A stretch of 55,907 nt of DNA from an uncultured Lachnospiraceae bacterium (GCA_947644545.1 CANRZW010000024.1:1-55907), one strand, 5' to 3'; positions 15,781 to 25,394 are shown, counted from the first letter of the stretch. Numbers and translations are program-made. Notes: generated by a model from the letters alone, not told the origin.

Positions 15781-16000
15781 AACGCTCTCTGATCCTTTCC
15801 TGTTGATATTCCTCCAACGTTTTTCCCGTATCTGGAACGACACCGACTATTTACCCAAATATATCATCCAGCGATTCCTTCTCAGCGGATGCGTAGGATT
15901 GCTGTTGCGTACAAAGAAATTGCACAAAACTATAAATCGTCTCTATCTGATTCTCCGGCAATGTATTCAACAAATGGATCGTTTTTTCCAATGTAGACAT
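15764..16000 (-). pseudogene. Antitoxin gene broken by one nonsense codon
   Basis: The frame starts at 16000 with AAGGAGG six bases upstream and reads MSTLEKTIHLLNTLPENQ with IYSFVQFL, a typical small antitoxin N-terminus. It reaches a TAA at 15851-15853 after 49 codons. The same frame then continues without interruption through GVVPDTGKTLEEYQQER to a TGA at 15764. That is the normal C-terminal half of such antitoxins, which end on the toxin start. A single codon change therefore truncates the protein. Readthrough would give 78 residues. Confidence 0.65.
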
Positions 16001-16096
16001 GAGCATCCTCCTTCCGCTTAATTTAACTATACACAATCTATTCAATGATCACATCCTGTTAACTCATTTTTTTGTGACTGTATGGCGTATTTTCGC

Positions 16097-18328
16097 TCAG
16101 CCCAAACCGCCGTCCTTCGGCGCATCCAGCCGGAACTTCACACAGTTCACCGTACTGCTGTCCGCTCCTACAAACGCCTCGAACTCCCCGGCTTCGCTCT
16201 CCCACCGGTCATTCTCCGTCAGAAACCGCAGCATCTCCTCCCTGATCTCGAAGGTCACCGTCTCTTCCTCGCCCGGTGCAAGCGTCACCTTCCGGAAGCC
16301 TTTCAGCTCCTTCACCGGCCTGACCACGCTGGCCGCAATGTCATGCAGATACAGCTGCACCGTCTCCGTACCGGCCGCGTCGCCTACATTTTTCACCTTC
16401 ACCGACACATGCAGACTTTCCGCTCCGGTCATCGTCTCCTTGTCGATCTCCGCCGGAGAGATGGCGAACCTGGTATAGCTCAACCCGTACCCGAAGGGAT
16501 AAAGCGGCTCATTGGGAATATCCAGATATTTGGAGCGGAAGCGGTCTTTGTCCTTACCTTCCACATGCGGCCGCCCCGTGGAATACTCATTATAGTGCAC
16601 CGGCACCTGTCCCACACAGTAAGGGAAGCTCATAGGCAGTTTTCCGCTGGGGGCATAGTCTCCGGACAATACGTCCAGGATGGCCCGCGCCCCTTCCGTT
16701 CCCGGCAGCCACACCTGCAGCACGGCCTGCGCCCTGGCAGAGATCGCCCGGATATCCAGAGGCCGTCCGGAGAAAAGAACCACCGCCACCCGGTCATTGA
16801 CCGCACACACTCTTTCAAGCAGTTCCATCTGTACCTGCGGAATCTGGATATTGGCGTTGCTGGTAGCCTCACCGGACTGCAGCCTGTGTTCCCCAAGTGC
16901 CAGCACGACCATATCCGCCTCCGCAGCCTTCTTCACCGCCTCTTCCAGCATCGCCGCACATTCCTCGTCGGAATACTGCTCCTCCATAGATTCCGAGAAC
17001 CCTTCCAGCTTCAAGTCGCCGCCCAGAACCGGACACCCCGCCGCAAACAGCGCATGTTCGCCCTCCGGCCGCTCCAATACGGCCTCTTTTAACGTGGTCA
17101 CATCCTTCGTCTCTCCCACAATGGACCAGGAACCGATCATGTTCCGGTTATCCACATAGGGCCCGATAAACGCCGTCTTCCGGCCTTTCTGCAGGGGCAG
17201 CACCTCTTCATTCTTTAACAAAACGAAGGATTTTCTGGCCGCCTCTCTGGCCAGCGCCCTGTGCTCCTTGCACAGAATGACTGCCTTCTCCTTCTCCTCA
17301 TCCGCATCCTTGCAGGGATTTTCAAACAGTCCCAGCTTGTTTTTCAGCTCCAGAATCCGGTACACCGCTTCGTCCACCAGCGCTTCCGGCACTTCGCCTT
17401 CCCGCACCAGCTTACAGAGATGCTCGGAATAGATGCCCGTCATCATATCAATATCCACACCGGCCTGTGCCGCCCGCACAGCCGCTTCCTTCCGGTCGGC
17501 GCAGTAACCGTGGTAGATAATCTCCTCGATAGCCGCCCAGTCGGAGATCAGGACGCCGTCAAAGCCCATCTCCTCCCGCAGCACCTTCCGCATCAGCCAC
17601 TTATTCCCCGTAGCCGGAACACCGTCGATGGTATTAAAGGAAGTCATCACCAGTGCCGCCCCCGCATCAATTCCCGCCTTGTAAGCCGGCAGATAGAATT
17701 CCTTCAGCGTATGTCTGGACAACTCCACGGTATTGTAATCACGTCCCGCGGTGGGCGCACCGTATCCGGCAAAATGCTTCACGCAGGCCGCAATCCTGTA
17801 AGGCTCCTGCAGATCCTCCCCCTGATAGCCCTTCACCATAGCCCCGGCAAACAGGCTGTTCAGATACGGATCCTCACCCGTGGACTCCATCACCCGGCCC
17901 CAGCGGGCATCCCGCACCAGATCCACCATCGGGGAAAAGGTCACATGCAGGCCGCTGACAGCCGACTCCTTCGCCGCCATCTGCGCACACCGCTCTGCCA
18001 GCTCCGGCTCAAAAGTCGCCCCCTGTCCCAGCGGGATCGGATAGATCGTCTTAAGCCCGTTGATCACATCCAGCATGAAAAGAAGCGGGATCTTATGGGG
18101 ATGCTTCTCCATAAAGTCCTGCTGGATCTTCTTTAACTTCTCCGCTCCCAGCGCTCCCAGCACGGAACCGGCCTGCGCCACATTCTCCTGCGTAAACCCT
18201 TTCTCCGCCATCGGCCCCATGGCCATCATGTCCCCGGTGAAAAATCCCCCGGCCAGCTGCAGCATCTGGTTCACCTTCTCCTCCAGCGTCATGTCCTGCA
18301 GCAGCTGCTGTAATTTCTGTTCTGTCAT
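16097..18328 (-). CDS. GH3 family beta-glucosidase-like glycoside hydrolase
   Basis: This 743-residue GH3 enzyme has the standard order. The N-terminal (alpha/beta)8 domain (~1-320) contains the KHFAGYGAP motif and the nucleophile Asp in GVLISDWAAI (~265). An (alpha/beta)6 sandwich (~370-560) carries SFVLLKNEEVLPL and the acid/base region around GEHRLQSGEA. A C-terminal fibronectin-III-like domain has ETVQLYLHD and ELKGFRKVTLAPGE. There is no signal peptide, so it cleaves imported oligosaccharides. The ATG at 18328 has GGAGGAAGG upstream. It is the last gene of the ABC-YesMN operon, so its substrate is probably what that transporter brings in. Beta-glucoside or beta-xyloside specificity cannot be told apart here. 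Confidence 0.93.
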   Translation of the reverse strand: MTEQKLQQLLQDMTLEEKVNQMLQLAGGFFTGDMMAMGPMAEKGFTQENVAQAGSVLGALGAEKLKKIQQDFMEKHPHKIPLLFMLDVINGLKTIYPIPLGQGATFEPELAERCAQMAAKESAVSGLHVTFSPMVDLVRDARWGRVMESTGEDPYLNSLFAGAMVKGYQGEDLQEPYRIAACVKHFAGYGAPTAGRDYNTVELSRHTLKEFYLPAYKAGIDAGAALVMTSFNTIDGVPATGNKWLMRKVLREEMGFDGVLISDWAAIEEIIYHGYCADRKEAAVRAAQAGVDIDMMTGIYSEHLCKLVREGEVPEALVDEAVYRILELKNKLGLFENPCKDADEEKEKAVILCKEHRALAREAARKSFVLLKNEEVLPLQKGRKTAFIGPYVDNRNMIGSWSIVGETKDVTTLKEAVLERPEGEHALFAAGCPVLGGDLKLEGFSESMEEQYSDEECAAMLEEAVKKAAEADMVVLALGEHRLQSGEATSNANIQIPQVQMELLERVCAVNDRVAVVLFSGRPLDIRAISARAQAVLQVWLPGTEGARAILDVLSGDYAPSGKLPMSFPYCVGQVPVHYNEYSTGRPHVEGKDKDRFRSKYLDIPNEPLYPFGYGLSYTRFAISPAEIDKETMTGAESLHVSVKVKNVGDAAGTETVQLYLHDIAASVVRPVKELKGFRKVTLAPGEEETVTFEIREEMLRFLTENDRWESEAGEFEAFVGADSSTVNCVKFRLDAPKDGGLG

Positions 18329-18397
18329 GCTTTCCTTCCTCCTGTTATTTATCATACTGTTATCGTTGTACGCCCGAAGGCTGTAAATCTCATCTTC

Positions 18398-19972
18398 CTA
18401 TATCTGCCTGAACTTCCGTCTGTAATCCAGCGGCGAATACCCCGTATTTTCCTTGAACATCTTCGTAAAATAAGAGAAATTACTGTACCCCACGTAAATA
18501 GACACCGTATTGATCGGCAGATTACTCTGGGCAAGAAGTTTCTTCGCCTCCTCTACCCGCTTCTTTAAAATATAGGAGCTGATCGAAATACCCGTCTCCT
18601 TTTTAAAGATCCTGGATATGTAATCCGTATTCAGATAGACCAGCTCACCGAGACTGTCGCGTCTGATCTCTTCCTTATAATGAACGTCGATATACTGACG
18701 GATCTGCTCCACCACCGATTCCGTCTTGTGGATATACTTCTCATACTGGATTGCACGCAGGATCAGATTACAGGCAAATTCTCCGGCGCTGCGCATCCCT
18801 TTCAGCGCATTCTGCTGTGCTTCTTCACTCTCCTTTCCCGAAAAAAGAAGATGTGCCTTGATCTCCTTCCTTTCCAGCCAGGAATATACCATCTGTATGA
18901 TATCCATCTGGAAGACCCGCAGAATCTCTCTGGTGATCATCTCCTTCTCTTCCATCCCTTCCAGATAGCCCGTTATGGATACCAACAGTTCTTCTTCCTT
19001 TTCCTGCTCCAGCAGCGCCTTCCAGACGGTCAGATTCGGATTCTGCAAAGAAGTCTCCGGCACTTCAAAGTCCGACTGATACAGCACCCGGTTCCGGATG
19101 GACAGACTGTTGTCCCGCATGTCCTGCAGCAGCGCAAAGGAATTCGACAGCGCATCCGCCCTGCCCGGACTTCCCACACCGCACCAGATATTCATCTGCA
19201 GCCTTTCCCCCATCCAGTGAATGAACCGTTCAAATACACCCTTGTCTTTCAACCGGTCAACGGTCTGCACATTCCCTGCCGCCTTCCTGCATACCGTTAC
19301 ACTGCTCCCCTTGTCATTTGGCACCACGGCTTCCACCAGATAGCCGAACCCTTCCAGCATCTCGGAAAGTACATTTTCCATGATAAAGTACAGCGTCTTC
19401 TCGTCCCAGGCGCTCTGACTCTTCACCCCGTCATTGAAAGTCAGATACAGAAGCAGAAATTCCGTCTCCTCCGTATAACAAAGCAGGGCGTCTCCCGCAC
19501 GGTTTCCCCGCAGCAGCTCCATCCAGAACTCTCTGCGCAGAAGAGACTGGTTCTGTCTCCACAGTCTGCTCTCAGTCCTGTCATCCGCGCTTTTCCTTGC
19601 TTCCGTCACCTTCTCCGCGGCCTTACCAACAGCCGCCGCCAGCTTATCATAATCGATCGGCTTGAGCAGATAGTCAATGCTGCTCATGGCTATGGCATGA
19701 CGGGCATAATCAAACTCCGCATAGCTTGTCAGAAAGATAACCTGTACCGTATACTTATTATCCCTTACCCAGTGAATAAAGTCAAATCCACTCTGCATCG
19801 GCATGACGATATCACTGATGATGATATCGATCGGAACCATCTCCATAATGCGCTGCGCCTGCTTCATGGAAGAAGCAGAATAGATCTCTCTGATCCCCTG
19901 CTGCTCCCAATCCACATTTTTCCTGATGCTCTCCAACACGTACTCTTCATCATCCAACATTAACAGCTTCAT
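18398..19972 (-). CDS. YesN-type response regulator with AraC DNA-binding domain
   Basis: This 524-residue regulator has an N-terminal receiver (Asp54 in IIISDIVMPM; KPIDY block), a long central region of about 280 residues and a C-terminal AraC/XylS double helix-turn-helix (~420-522: IRRDSLGELVYLNTDYISRIFKKETG and TVSIYVGYSNFSYFTKMFKENTGYSPLDYR). It overlaps the YesM kinase stop by four bases (ATGA), so kinase and regulator are coupled. Systems of this type sense an extracellular sugar and activate the adjacent sugar ABC genes, here the operon at 16.1-25.3 kb. Confidence 0.95.
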   Translation of the reverse strand: MKLLMLDDEEYVLESIRKNVDWEQQGIREIYSASSMKQAQRIMEMVPIDIIISDIVMPMQSGFDFIHWVRDNKYTVQVIFLTSYAEFDYARHAIAMSSIDYLLKPIDYDKLAAAVGKAAEKVTEARKSADDRTESRLWRQNQSLLRREFWMELLRGNRAGDALLCYTEETEFLLLYLTFNDGVKSQSAWDEKTLYFIMENVLSEMLEGFGYLVEAVVPNDKGSSVTVCRKAAGNVQTVDRLKDKGVFERFIHWMGERLQMNIWCGVGSPGRADALSNSFALLQDMRDNSLSIRNRVLYQSDFEVPETSLQNPNLTVWKALLEQEKEEELLVSITGYLEGMEEKEMITREILRVFQMDIIQMVYSWLERKEIKAHLLFSGKESEEAQQNALKGMRSAGEFACNLILRAIQYEKYIHKTESVVEQIRQYIDVHYKEEIRRDSLGELVYLNTDYISRIFKKETGISISSYILKKRVEEAKKLLAQSNLPINTVSIYVGYSNFSYFTKMFKENTGYSPLDYRRKFRQI

Positions 19973-21720
19973 GCTCTGCTCTCCTCTTTCGCACCTTCCG
20001 CATAACGCCGATACGGAAGATGGATATCCACAATAGCGCCGCCCAGCGGACTGTTGCTAAAATGCATCTCCCCCATACCATTATAATAGAGCTTAAATCT
20101 CTGCAGACAGTTGGCGATCCCTACATGATGCCCGCCGTCCGAAATCCCTTCTCCCCGCTGCAGCCTCTCCAGTACATCCGGTGCGAACCCGTCGCCCGTA
20201 TCCGAGATATAGATATTCACATAGGTTCCCTCTTCTCTGTCCTCCGGATAGACCGTGACCGAGATCAGGACCTTTTCCTCCAATGTCAGCGCATGTTTAG
20301 CCGCATTTTCCACAAACACCTGGATCAGAAAAGGAAAGATCTCCGCATCCCGCACTTCATCATGTACCTCCACATACCCTTCAAAGCTGCCCGGATAACG
20401 CAGCAGCAGGATGTCCAGATAATTCTGACAATGCGCCGTTTCCGCCGTCACCGGCACCTTCTCACTTGTATTGCGGAAAATATAAGTCAGATAATCCGCC
20501 GTGATCTTACTCATGCTGCGCGCACTGTCATACTGCCCGAAGTCGATCATACTGTAGATAAAATTCAGACAATTCAGATAAAAATGCGGCCGGATCTGCA
20601 GTTTCAGAAAATCCATCTCTACTTTCTGCTTCTCCAGCTCCTGCTCATAAAGCGTAATCTTCAACCTGCGGATCTGATGGATCATATTCTTGAACTTGTC
20701 ATCGATCCGCTCCAGTTCCAGCAGCCTCTCCTCCGTCAGATGCAGTGCATACTCCCCGCTGTCATACTGCTCCAGCTTCCGGGTAAACCGCTGCACCGGC
20801 TGCAGGATATTTCTTTTCAGATAAATAAGGATCACTGCACCGGAAGCGATCTGCATCGCCGCCAGCATGGTCAGCACCACCACGCTGCCCATCATCACCT
20901 CCCAGATCCGCTCCCCGGAGATCTTCATCCGAATGGAAAAAGGCGCCTGCGCCAACTGCTTCTCGATTGAGTACCGGTCCGCTTCCCCCATCCCGGACTC
21001 TTTGTTCAGAATCCCCTCACTGGTGAGCATCCCCACACTCTCCCCCTGCTCATTGACCAGGCACACATATCCGTTTTTCCCCATGGTAATACTGGAAAAA
21101 GGCTCCAGAATGCTTTTCACATTGACATAGCATCCCAGATAGACCCCCTGATTCTGTGCGATCTTACACATATAATTCTCGCCGCCGCTTGCGATGATGT
21201 TCCATTTCTTTTTCACCGAATAAGACATGCCGGCATCCTTCAGATGTTCGATCTGCCAGAGCACCGCCTGTTCCACATCCTCCTGCCCGATATAACTTCC
21301 CTCAGAGTCAATGCTCAGCCTGAAATATCGCTCCTTATCCTCCAGATAGAGGAAAAAGCAATATTCCTGCCCATACTCCCAGGCGCTGGAAAGGAAATTC
21401 TCGCGCAGCTTTACAAGCGGATAATCCAGATCATATTCCTCATCCATCATATTCACATAATTCCAAAACACGGAAGTCGGCTGGTTCTTTTCCATCATAA
21501 GGGAGAAGAGACGGCGGCTGACTCTCTGAAAACGGTTGTCCAGCTCGCTCGTATACAGCTCCGACATCTGATTAAGCTCCTGGATCGCCAGCGCCCTCTC
21601 CCGGTTTAACAGAAGTAAACTCCCCACAATATAAACAATCAGCACCAATACCAGAACCGCCAGCACCCTCTTTACCTGCTGGGCCATCGTCCTCTGTATC
21701 CTGTGTCTTGGAATCCGCAT
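19969..21720 (-). CDS. YesM-type sensor histidine kinase
   Basis: This kinase of about 583 residues has a first membrane helix near residues 16-38, an extracellular sensor region of about 240 residues, a second helix (VVLTMLAAMQIASGAVILIYL), a HAMP-like linker and a His_kinase domain with LQIRPHFYLNCLNFIYSM. The phospho-His is conserved, but the usual NPHF reads RPHF. The ATPase part shows FVENAAKHAL and DTGDGF. The ATG at 21720 has GGAGGG upstream and removes a charged N-terminal extension predicted from upstream starts. It follows the two permeases and precedes YesN in one operon. Confidence 0.93.
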   Translation of the reverse strand: MRIPRHRIQRTMAQQVKRVLAVLVLVLIVYIVGSLLLLNRERALAIQELNQMSELYTSELDNRFQRVSRRLFSLMMEKNQPTSVFWNYVNMMDEEYDLDYPLVKLRENFLSSAWEYGQEYCFFLYLEDKERYFRLSIDSEGSYIGQEDVEQAVLWQIEHLKDAGMSYSVKKKWNIIASGGENYMCKIAQNQGVYLGCYVNVKSILEPFSSITMGKNGYVCLVNEQGESVGMLTSEGILNKESGMGEADRYSIEKQLAQAPFSIRMKISGERIWEVMMGSVVVLTMLAAMQIASGAVILIYLKRNILQPVQRFTRKLEQYDSGEYALHLTEERLLELERIDDKFKNMIHQIRRLKITLYEQELEKQKVEMDFLKLQIRPHFYLNCLNFIYSMIDFGQYDSARSMSKITADYLTYIFRNTSEKVPVTAETAHCQNYLDILLLRYPGSFEGYVEVHDEVRDAEIFPFLIQVFVENAAKHALTLEEKVLISVTVYPEDREEGTYVNIYISDTGDGFAPDVLERLQRGEGISDGGHHVGIANCLQRFKLYYNGMGEMHFSNSPLGGAIVDIHLPYRRYAEGAKEESRA

Positions 21721-21783
21721 ATTTCCCTCCATGCCTAAACCACAAACCTGTGATTTTCTGTTCCGTTCCTCATATCCTGTCAC

Positions 21784-21811
21784 TGCCTGGCGGCCTTGCA
21801 GCCGTCAGGCA
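21784..21811 (-). other. Intercistronic hairpin between permease and kinase genes
   Basis: TGCCTGGCGGC and GCCGTCAGGCA form an 11-bp stem (one G-U pair) with a 6-base loop directly after the permease stop. There is no T-run, so it is more likely an mRNA-stabilising or partial attenuation hairpin than a full terminator. It would let the transporter genes be expressed above the regulators. Confidence 0.55.
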
Positions 21812-21818
21812 AAACCTG

Positions 21819-22721
21819 CTATCCCTTGACCGCGCCCAGCGTGATGCCTTCCGCAAAATATTTCTGCAGGAAAGGATAGATGATAAACAACGGCAGCATG
21901 GCAATAAAGGCGATCGCCATACGGATGGACGTTGCCGGCAGCTTCGCCACCTCCGCACCGATATTTCCTGCCACCTTACCGCTGGCAAGATACTGGATGT
22001 CCGTGATCATCTGGTTCAACAGATTCTGAATACTGAACAGCTTCTGTCCCTGGTTGCCTGACAGATAGTATAAGCCGTTTGTCCAGTCATTCCAATACCC
22101 CAACCCGGAAAATAATCCCATCGTCACAAGAATCGGCTTACCCAGCGGCATGATCAGCACCGAAAAGATCCGCAGGTGTCCCGCGCCGTCAATCTTTGCC
22201 GCCTCAAACAGCGCATCCGGAATGCTGGTCATAAAATAGCTCCGTATCATCAGCACATTGTTCGCACTCAGCAGCAGATTCGGGATGATCAACGCCCACA
22301 GTGTATTTTTGATATGAAAATAGTTGACATACATTAAATAAGTAGGCACCAGACCACCGTTGAACAACATGGTAAAAAAGATAAAAAAGGTCAGCGCCCG
22401 GCGGTGCGGCAGCGTCTTGACAGAAAGCGGATATGCCATCAGCGCCGACATCGCGATATTCAGAACCGTACCGACGATCGTCACAATGATGGTGACCCCG
22501 TAAGCCCGCAGGATCTTATCACCCTGCCGGATGATATACTGGTAGGCATAGAAACTGAACTTCTCCGGAAAAAAGGAATAGCCGTTTCTGATCAGAACGT
22601 TTTCATCCGTAAGCGAGGAAAGGAACACCAGCACAAAAGGCAGGACGATCATCAGCGTGACCAGGATCAGAACCGCATTGATCATGATCTGATACCGTTT
22701 GGTTTTCATTGAATTCTCCAT
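21819..22721 (-). CDS. Sugar ABC transporter permease (LplC/YtcP-like)
   Basis: This 300-residue inner-membrane permease has six predicted helices and the binding-protein-dependent permease motif around AAKIDGAGHLRIFSVLIMPLGKPILVT, the EAA loop that docks on the ATPase. It ends with FLQKYFAEGITLGAVKG, the usual C-terminus of this subgroup. The ATG has GAGGAGG six bases upstream. It works with the permease at 22734-23657 and the lipoprotein at 23775-25307. No ATPase gene lies in the operon, so it probably uses a shared MsmK-type ATPase encoded elsewhere. Confidence 0.94.
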   Translation of the reverse strand: MENSMKTKRYQIMINAVLILVTLMIVLPFVLVFLSSLTDENVLIRNGYSFFPEKFSFYAYQYIIRQGDKILRAYGVTIIVTIVGTVLNIAMSALMAYPLSVKTLPHRRALTFFIFFTMLFNGGLVPTYLMYVNYFHIKNTLWALIIPNLLLSANNVLMIRSYFMTSIPDALFEAAKIDGAGHLRIFSVLIMPLGKPILVTMGLFSGLGYWNDWTNGLYYLSGNQGQKLFSIQNLLNQMITDIQYLASGKVAGNIGAEVAKLPATSIRMAIAFIAMLPLFIIYPFLQKYFAEGITLGAVKG

Positions 22722-22733
22722 CTTTAACCTCCT

Positions 22734-23657
22734 CTAAAACAGCGCCTGATCTTTATCGACTTTCCGCACCACCCAGTTACTTAACATCACGATCACAAAC
22801 CCGACCACAGACTGGTACACGCCTGCTGCCGATGACATACTGATATTCCCCCGCTCGATCAACGCCCGGTACACATACGTATCGATAACATTGGTGGTCG
22901 GGAACAGCACTCCGGAATTCATGGGCACCTGATAGAACAGTCCGAAATCCGAATAGAATATTCTGCCTATGCTCAGAAGCAGTAATGTAATGATCGTCGG
23001 CACCAGACAGGGCAGTGTGATATTGCTGATCTCCTGCCACTTGCTCGCACCGTCCAGTCTCGCCGCCTCATAGAAAGAAGGATCGATCCCCACCAGGGAT
23101 GCTATGTAGATCAGACAGCCATAACCCACCCCTTTCCAGCAGTTGGCAAAGATCAGGATAAAAGGCCAGTATTTCGGTTCCTGATACCACTGAACCGGCT
23201 CCAAATGCAGGGCGCTTAAGAGGGAATTGTTGATCAGACCATTCTCAGAGCTTAAGAGCGCATATACGATATAGCTCAAAATAACCATTGACATCAGAAA
23301 CGGAAGCAGGATCGCGCTCTGATACAGCTTCTTTAACTTCGTGCTTCTGATCTCACAGATCAGGATCGCGATGGCGATACCCACTACCATATTTACCAAA
23401 ATAAACGCTACATTATAAAGCAGGGTATTTCTCGTGATGATCCATGCATCTTTCGTGGCAAAAAGGAACTTAAAATTATCAAATCCGGCCCAGGGACTGG
23501 CGAAAATCCCCTCCGCAAAATTCAGTTTCTTAAAGGCGATCACGATACCCGCCATGGGAATATAATTGTTGATAAGCAGATACAAAAGCCCCGGAAGCAT
23601 CATCAGATACAACGGCCAGTGTTCTCTGTACGCCTTCAGACGCGATTTTTTCTCCAT
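22734..23657 (-). CDS. Sugar ABC transporter permease (LplB-like)
   Basis: This 307-residue permease starts MEKKSRLKAYREHWPLYLMMLPGL, a typical LplB-like N-terminus, and has six membrane helices. The EAA loop is YEAARLDGASKWQEISNITLPCLVPTI. The ATG at 23657 has AAAGGGG upstream; the longer frame from 23732 would begin in the hairpin region after the binding-protein gene. It forms a heterodimer with the permease encoded 12 bases downstream. Confidence 0.93.
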   Translation of the reverse strand: MEKKSRLKAYREHWPLYLMMLPGLLYLLINNYIPMAGIVIAFKKLNFAEGIFASPWAGFDNFKFLFATKDAWIITRNTLLYNVAFILVNMVVGIAIAILICEIRSTKLKKLYQSAILLPFLMSMVILSYIVYALLSSENGLINNSLLSALHLEPVQWYQEPKYWPFILIFANCWKGVGYGCLIYIASLVGIDPSFYEAARLDGASKWQEISNITLPCLVPTIITLLLLSIGRIFYSDFGLFYQVPMNSGVLFPTTNVIDTYVYRALIERGNISMSSAAGVYQSVVGFVIVMLSNWVVRKVDKDQALF

Positions 23658-23711
23658 TCTGTTACCCCTTTCTTTCTCTTCTCCTCTTCCTTCCCTTCCC
23701 GGGGAAGAACC

Positions 23712-23746
23712 CCGCAGGCAATTCTGTAACAATTTAATGCCTGCGG
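23712..23746 (-). other. Hairpin between binding-protein and permease genes
   Basis: CCGCAGGCA and TGCCTGCGG pair perfectly over 9 bp with a 17-base loop, between the lipoprotein stop and the permease start. A hairpin here commonly keeps the binding-protein mRNA more abundant than the permease part. Confidence 0.6.
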
Positions 23747-23774
23747 CTCCCCTGTTGCGGAATCTGCCCGGAAC

Positions 23775-25307
23775 TTATTGATTTTCACTCAGCCATTTAT
23801 CAAACTGTTCCTGCTTGGCAGCGATCACCTCATTGATGCCTGCGTCTTCCAAAGCGCTTAAGAATTCCGGGATATAGACTGCCGGATCCGCGGAACCACT
23901 GTTCAGGGAACCGGAATACTGCTTCACCACATTGGCAAGCGCTGCGATCTGGTTCTCATACTGCGAATTGTCAAAGTAGAAGCCAAGCGCCTTCGACGCT
24001 TTCGCAGAATTGTTGAATTCTTCCATCTTCTCCCAAAGCTGCGGGTCGGAACCGCTCCACTTATAGCCGATAAACTGGTTGGGAAGCTCCCAGCCAAGGT
24101 TCAGGCTGTAGCCGACGTTGTCCACGGTAACACCCTCCGGGTAATTGATGATGCCGTTTTCCGCATCTTCCAGCACATAATCCACGCCTTCCTCACCCCA
24201 GTTGAGCAGGTTCATCACTTCCGCGCTTCCGTACATATAGTCCAGTACTTCCATCGCCTTCTCGGGATTCTCGGAGTTCTGTGCGATGGAGAAGATCACG
24301 CCATTATAGCTCTGCGCCATCTTGATCGGATACTCTCTGAAAGGCACGATCTCGAATTCGTACCCTGTGGAACTCTCAAACTCTACCGGTGTCCCCGGAT
24401 GATAGGAGAAGAACAGGGAGAACATGTTGCCCGCCTTAAAAACGGTTCTCCAGTTCTCGGTATTCGTTCCCGCATCCTGACTGATATAACCCTTTTTATA
24501 CCAGTCGTACAACATGGTGGTAGTATCCCTGTACCAGTCGCTGGCATAGAAATTCTCGATGGTCGTGCTGTTCTCCGGATCCATCAGCGCGCCAATAATA
24601 TTAGAATCCGCCAGAGCATCCCCTCCAAACATACGGGTAATCGGCGTATCGCCCTCATTGATCGAAAACAGCATTGTCATATCCGGCTCACCTGCCTGCA
24701 CTTTCTCAAATACGGCTTCCAGATCCTTTGGCTCCTTGATGGCGGAAGTGTCTATCCCATACTTCTCCACCAGATCCTTACGCATGAAGATCGCCGGAAT
24801 ACTGCCCCTCTCGATCTGAACCGGCACACCATACAGAAATCCGCCAACACTGTTGCCCTTCAGAGTCTCTTCCCCGAAGATCCCTTTCAGATTGGTGCCG
24901 TACTGATCAATCAGCCCGGCCATATCCATGATCTGCCCGGAGTGCATATACTGCACCGCGCTGGTGGCATTCGTATAGAAGATATCGATCTTCTCATCCC
25001 CTGCCAGCATCAACTGCAGCTGCTGGGATGCGCTCGCCCAGGGCAGCACCACCAGATCCAGCCTGGCATTCAGTTCTTTTTCCAGTATTTCGTTTACCTT
25101 AGCCTCGATCCGTTCTTCATCCGGCTGCTGGGTGCCGTTCAACACCATGGTCACCGTGTACGGCTCGCCGCCTTCTTCTCCTGCCGCACCGGAATCTGCT
25201 CCCGCACTGCCGGAATCACCGGCAGTGCCGGCATCTCCACCTCCACAGCCTGCCAGAGAGACTGCCATCGTTGCCGCAAGTAATACTGCGATCAGTTTTC
25301 TTTTCAT
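23775..25307 (-). CDS. Extracellular solute-binding lipoprotein (sugar ABC transporter)
   Basis: This 510-residue lipoprotein has a signal peptide with the lipobox LAGC at about residue 21, a short Gly/Ser/Ala-rich linker and a type 1 extracellular solute-binding domain of the LipO/YtcQ kind. Typical features are the early LNGTQQPDEERIEAKVNEILEKEL segment, VYSI-like hinge strands and a C-terminal QEQFDKWLSENQ helix. It captures an oligosaccharide outside the cell and passes it to the two permeases. AGGAGG lies upstream of the ATG. It is the first gene of the six-gene operon. A strong intrinsic terminator lies about 52 bases upstream of the start, so expression may depend on antitermination. 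Confidence 0.94.
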   Translation of the reverse strand: MKRKLIAVLLAATMAVSLAGCGGGDAGTAGDSGSAGADSGAAGEEGGEPYTVTMVLNGTQQPDEERIEAKVNEILEKELNARLDLVVLPWASASQQLQLMLAGDEKIDIFYTNATSAVQYMHSGQIMDMAGLIDQYGTNLKGIFGEETLKGNSVGGFLYGVPVQIERGSIPAIFMRKDLVEKYGIDTSAIKEPKDLEAVFEKVQAGEPDMTMLFSINEGDTPITRMFGGDALADSNIIGALMDPENSTTIENFYASDWYRDTTTMLYDWYKKGYISQDAGTNTENWRTVFKAGNMFSLFFSYHPGTPVEFESSTGYEFEIVPFREYPIKMAQSYNGVIFSIAQNSENPEKAMEVLDYMYGSAEVMNLLNWGEEGVDYVLEDAENGIINYPEGVTVDNVGYSLNLGWELPNQFIGYKWSGSDPQLWEKMEEFNNSAKASKALGFYFDNSQYENQIAALANVVKQYSGSLNSGSADPAVYIPEFLSALEDAGINEVIAAKQEQFDKWLSENQ

Positions 25308-25358
25308 ATCTCATCCTCCTGTTTTCGTGATTCTTGTTGGAAACACCGCTATCGTAAC

Positions 25359-25394
25359 AAAAAAAGCCGGATGAATTCTATAACTCATCCGACT
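25359..25394 (-). terminator. Strong intrinsic terminator in front of the sugar operon
   Basis: A 13-bp stem (AGTCGGATGAGTT with AATTCATCCGGCT, two G-U pairs) with a 4-base loop is followed on the minus strand by seven T residues. It ends about 52 bases before the binding-protein ATG. I see no good promoter in those 52 bases. It is either the terminator of the FtsX gene 180 bases upstream or a leader attenuator of the sugar operon. Confidence 0.8.
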
